A stretch of 64,000 nucleotides of DNA. Origin: Byssochlamys sp. IMV 00236. Its lineage: Eukaryota; Ascomycota; Eurotiomycetes; Eurotiales; Thermoascaceae. The notes beneath the pieces are model-generated. The model worked only from the letters and a program-made list of their open reading frames with translations. It did no database searches and had not been told where the DNA came from. Of this stretch, positions 62,492 to 64,000 are shown piece after piece. Position 1 is the first letter of the stretch. Every line of letters begins with the position of its first letter. A program made the position numbers and the translations under genes. Where the stretch lies: NCBI GenBank assembly GCA_001931875.2, contig MSJH02000818.1, forward strand, positions 62,001-126,000, in the 5' to 3' direction.

Positions 62492-64000
62492 CTACTCAGT
62501 TCCGTTGCGGTTGGCACTCGCGTTTCGATAGCGGGTTGGCTCAGTGCTGACCGTAGCTAGCGCTTCTCCTGTCGCAGATAGAGCACTAAGGAAATCACCT
62601 AGCAATCTGTCAAGCTCTGTTGAAACCACCGATTCGTCGGCACCTTCAGTCAAGCTCTCAGCACTTGGAGGACGGATCTCGGGGAAGGTGATGTGTGGCA
62701 GGTTGCTCGTGACTGTCGTTCCAGAAAGCGATGTCTGTTCTGAACGGCGAGACGGCCCAAACCCTGCAGCTTGCGAAGGACCATCTGGACGAGCGGTAGG
62801 AAGATTAGGATGGTATTGCTCAGACCAGTATGGGGAGTGAACCACGTCGTTTTCTTCCTCATCTGGACCAGGTCCATCAAGAATAACGGATTGTTCGAGG
62901 ACATCTCCTGGAGATCCAATGTCGTCATCTGAAGCGTTACCCGAAATGGGCGTTCTGTGTCTCCCTGGAGGACCATTCCGTGGAGGTGTAGAACCACGGT
63001 CAAAACGGAAAGGATCATAGTCGGTCTCGGAAGTAATGGAAGCACCGGATTGCGCGGTAGAAGGACGAGAGTCATCCGTGCTGTCACCTTGTCCACGTAG
63101 GCGACTGGTCAGTGGCTGATTCACTGGCGCTCTGAGGGTGTCTTCTTGACGACCAGCGACGACGTCCTGACTGTTATCAGCTGGTGTCATGACGGGAAAC
63201 GACCACTCCATGGTGGCTCGTTTTTCTGTCTGGGGGTCTGTGGCAGCGACGGTCGTCTGCTGCTCTGCGGTGTTGTCTTCAGTGGACGGTTGCGTATATG
63301 CTGGAAACGTCCACTCCATTGTTGGCGGGCGGGGGCCTGTCTGTGGCTGGTACGATGGGGTCTCCTGGTGGTCGCCGCTCTCCATGTTGCTCAACCGCGA
63401 ACGTGACTGATCCTCGTTACGACGAAGGCTCGATCTGTTGGCACGAATGGTATCTGCGTCAGCCAGCTGGAACGGGTGGTTGGCAGCAGAACCAGCGGCG
63501 TAGTGGGCAGAATCGAACGAGCCAAGGTCCATGTCAATGAAAGTAGACATGACGGACGAACGGTCTGTGTCTGTTCGGAGCGGGAGGTCGGAGTATCTTT
63601 GCTGGGCTTCCACGGGCACGAAATCATTCTTCGTCTCGTACTTGTACGTCGGCATTTCCTCGTTGAAAAGACCTTCCATGGCCGCAGCACCTCGCTTCAC
63701 CCGTTCGTCGAAGTTGAGCTTCTCCTCCGCAGACATTTCGGTACTGGGAGGGTCGTCGAACAGGCTCCGCTCGGGCTGCTGAGCCATGGGGGTCATCTCC
63801 CCTTCAAGTTCGGCCAGGGAGGCGGAAAGCTCGTCGAGATCGATGATTGAGTACCGCTTTTCGAAACCGTCCGTGGTGCTGAAGTTCCAGTCCTCGAAGG
63901 ACTCATTGTCACCGGGGAACTCAGCAGCCATGGCACCCCCTGGGTTGAACAGGGAGATGCGCTGCCCACCTCGTTGAGCCCACTGGTAGTAAATACGTAC
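62492..64000 (-). CDS. C-terminal part of a probable Ste20/GCK-type protein kinase (partial)
   Basis: The minus frame is open from the right edge (VRIYYQWAQRGGQRISLF at the edge) to the TGA/TAG at 62492, 503 codons. The kinase domain itself would lie beyond the window. The visible part starts with a helix typical of the segment after the catalytic domain in germinal-centre kinases (RYxxW-like YYQWAQRGG). An acidic W-containing box (EDWNFSTTDGFEKRY) resembles the WDF box of Mst/Nak1-type kinases. A long disordered Ser/Thr/Pro-rich region follows. Two repeats of PTMEWTFPA / ATMEWSFPV occur. The final conserved block is ELDRLLGDFLSALSATGEAL. The family call is inference from these boxes. The ATG at 63931 is internal. 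Confidence 0.55.
   Translation of the reverse strand, partial: VRIYYQWAQRGGQRISLFNPGGAMAAEFPGDNESFEDWNFSTTDGFEKRYSIIDLDELSASLAELEGEMTPMAQQPERSLFDDPPSTEMSAEEKLNFDERVKRGAAAMEGLFNEEMPTYKYETKNDFVPVEAQQRYSDLPLRTDTDRSSVMSTFIDMDLGSFDSAHYAAGSAANHPFQLADADTIRANRSSLRRNEDQSRSRLSNMESGDHQETPSYQPQTGPRPPTMEWTFPAYTQPSTEDNTAEQQTTVAATDPQTEKRATMEWSFPVMTPADNSQDVVAGRQEDTLRAPVNQPLTSRLRGQGDSTDDSRPSTAQSGASITSETDYDPFRFDRGSTPPRNGPPGRHRTPISGNASDDDIGSPGDVLEQSVILDGPGPDEEENDVVHSPYWSEQYHPNLPTARPDGPSQAAGFGPSRRSEQTSLSGTTVTSNLPHITFPEIRPPSAESLTEGADESVVSTELDRLLGDFLSALSATGEALATVSTEPTRYRNASANRNGTE

Overview
The window is nuclear DNA of a filamentous ascomycete, most likely Aspergillus or a close relative in the Eurotiales. The genes carry short introns (mostly 46-140 nt) with fungal branch points of the type CTAAC/CTAAT. 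The protein set is typical of the group: a FlbC-type C2H2 conidiation regulator, a CmkB-type CaM kinase, Tel2, Uba3, Rpc40, complex I 49 kDa, SF3b155 and others. Two runs of 20 N mark assembly gaps. Gene models were spliced by eye by requiring an open frame, GT/GC..AG ends and family motifs. Start codons are ATG.

Layout. 1-2.1 kb: the 5' end of vps33 (minus) is head-to-head with sec9 (plus). 2.1-14.1 kb: a gene desert of about 12 kb, rich in micro- and minisatellites, AT-rich in its first half and with a few GC-richer islands. It ends in the polypyrimidine leader of flbC (14.1-15.4 kb). 15.4-19.2 kb: a second repeat-rich stretch. 19.2-30.0 kb: a compact housekeeping block of tel2, uba3, rpc40, the 49 kDa complex I subunit and a TcuA-like flavoprotein. 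30-33 kb: relics, including a GNAT fragment and one possible small gene. 33.1-40.4 kb: intronless SF3b155, a secreted DUF3455-type protein and an Ldh2-type dehydrogenase. 40.8-44.4 kb: two tandem intronless paralogues that I read as OTT_1508-like nucleic-acid/nucleotide deaminases. 44.4-52.2 kb: a degenerate accessory block with a Ty3/gypsy protease relic, broken coding-like segments and the second gap. 52.3-64 kb: ordinary genes again (UBE2W-type E2, cmkB, a small membrane protein, a TPR-like protein, a TDP2-like phosphodiesterase, and the C-terminal part of a probable Ste20/GCK kinase).

The genes do not form one pathway. Local links are two ubiquitin-like pathway genes (uba3 and the E2), both containing microexons, and two vesicle-fusion genes sharing a promoter. 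The most unusual content is the deaminase pair beside the decayed block, the 6-nt and 12-nt microexons, two GC-AG introns, and the very large non-coding territory around flbC.
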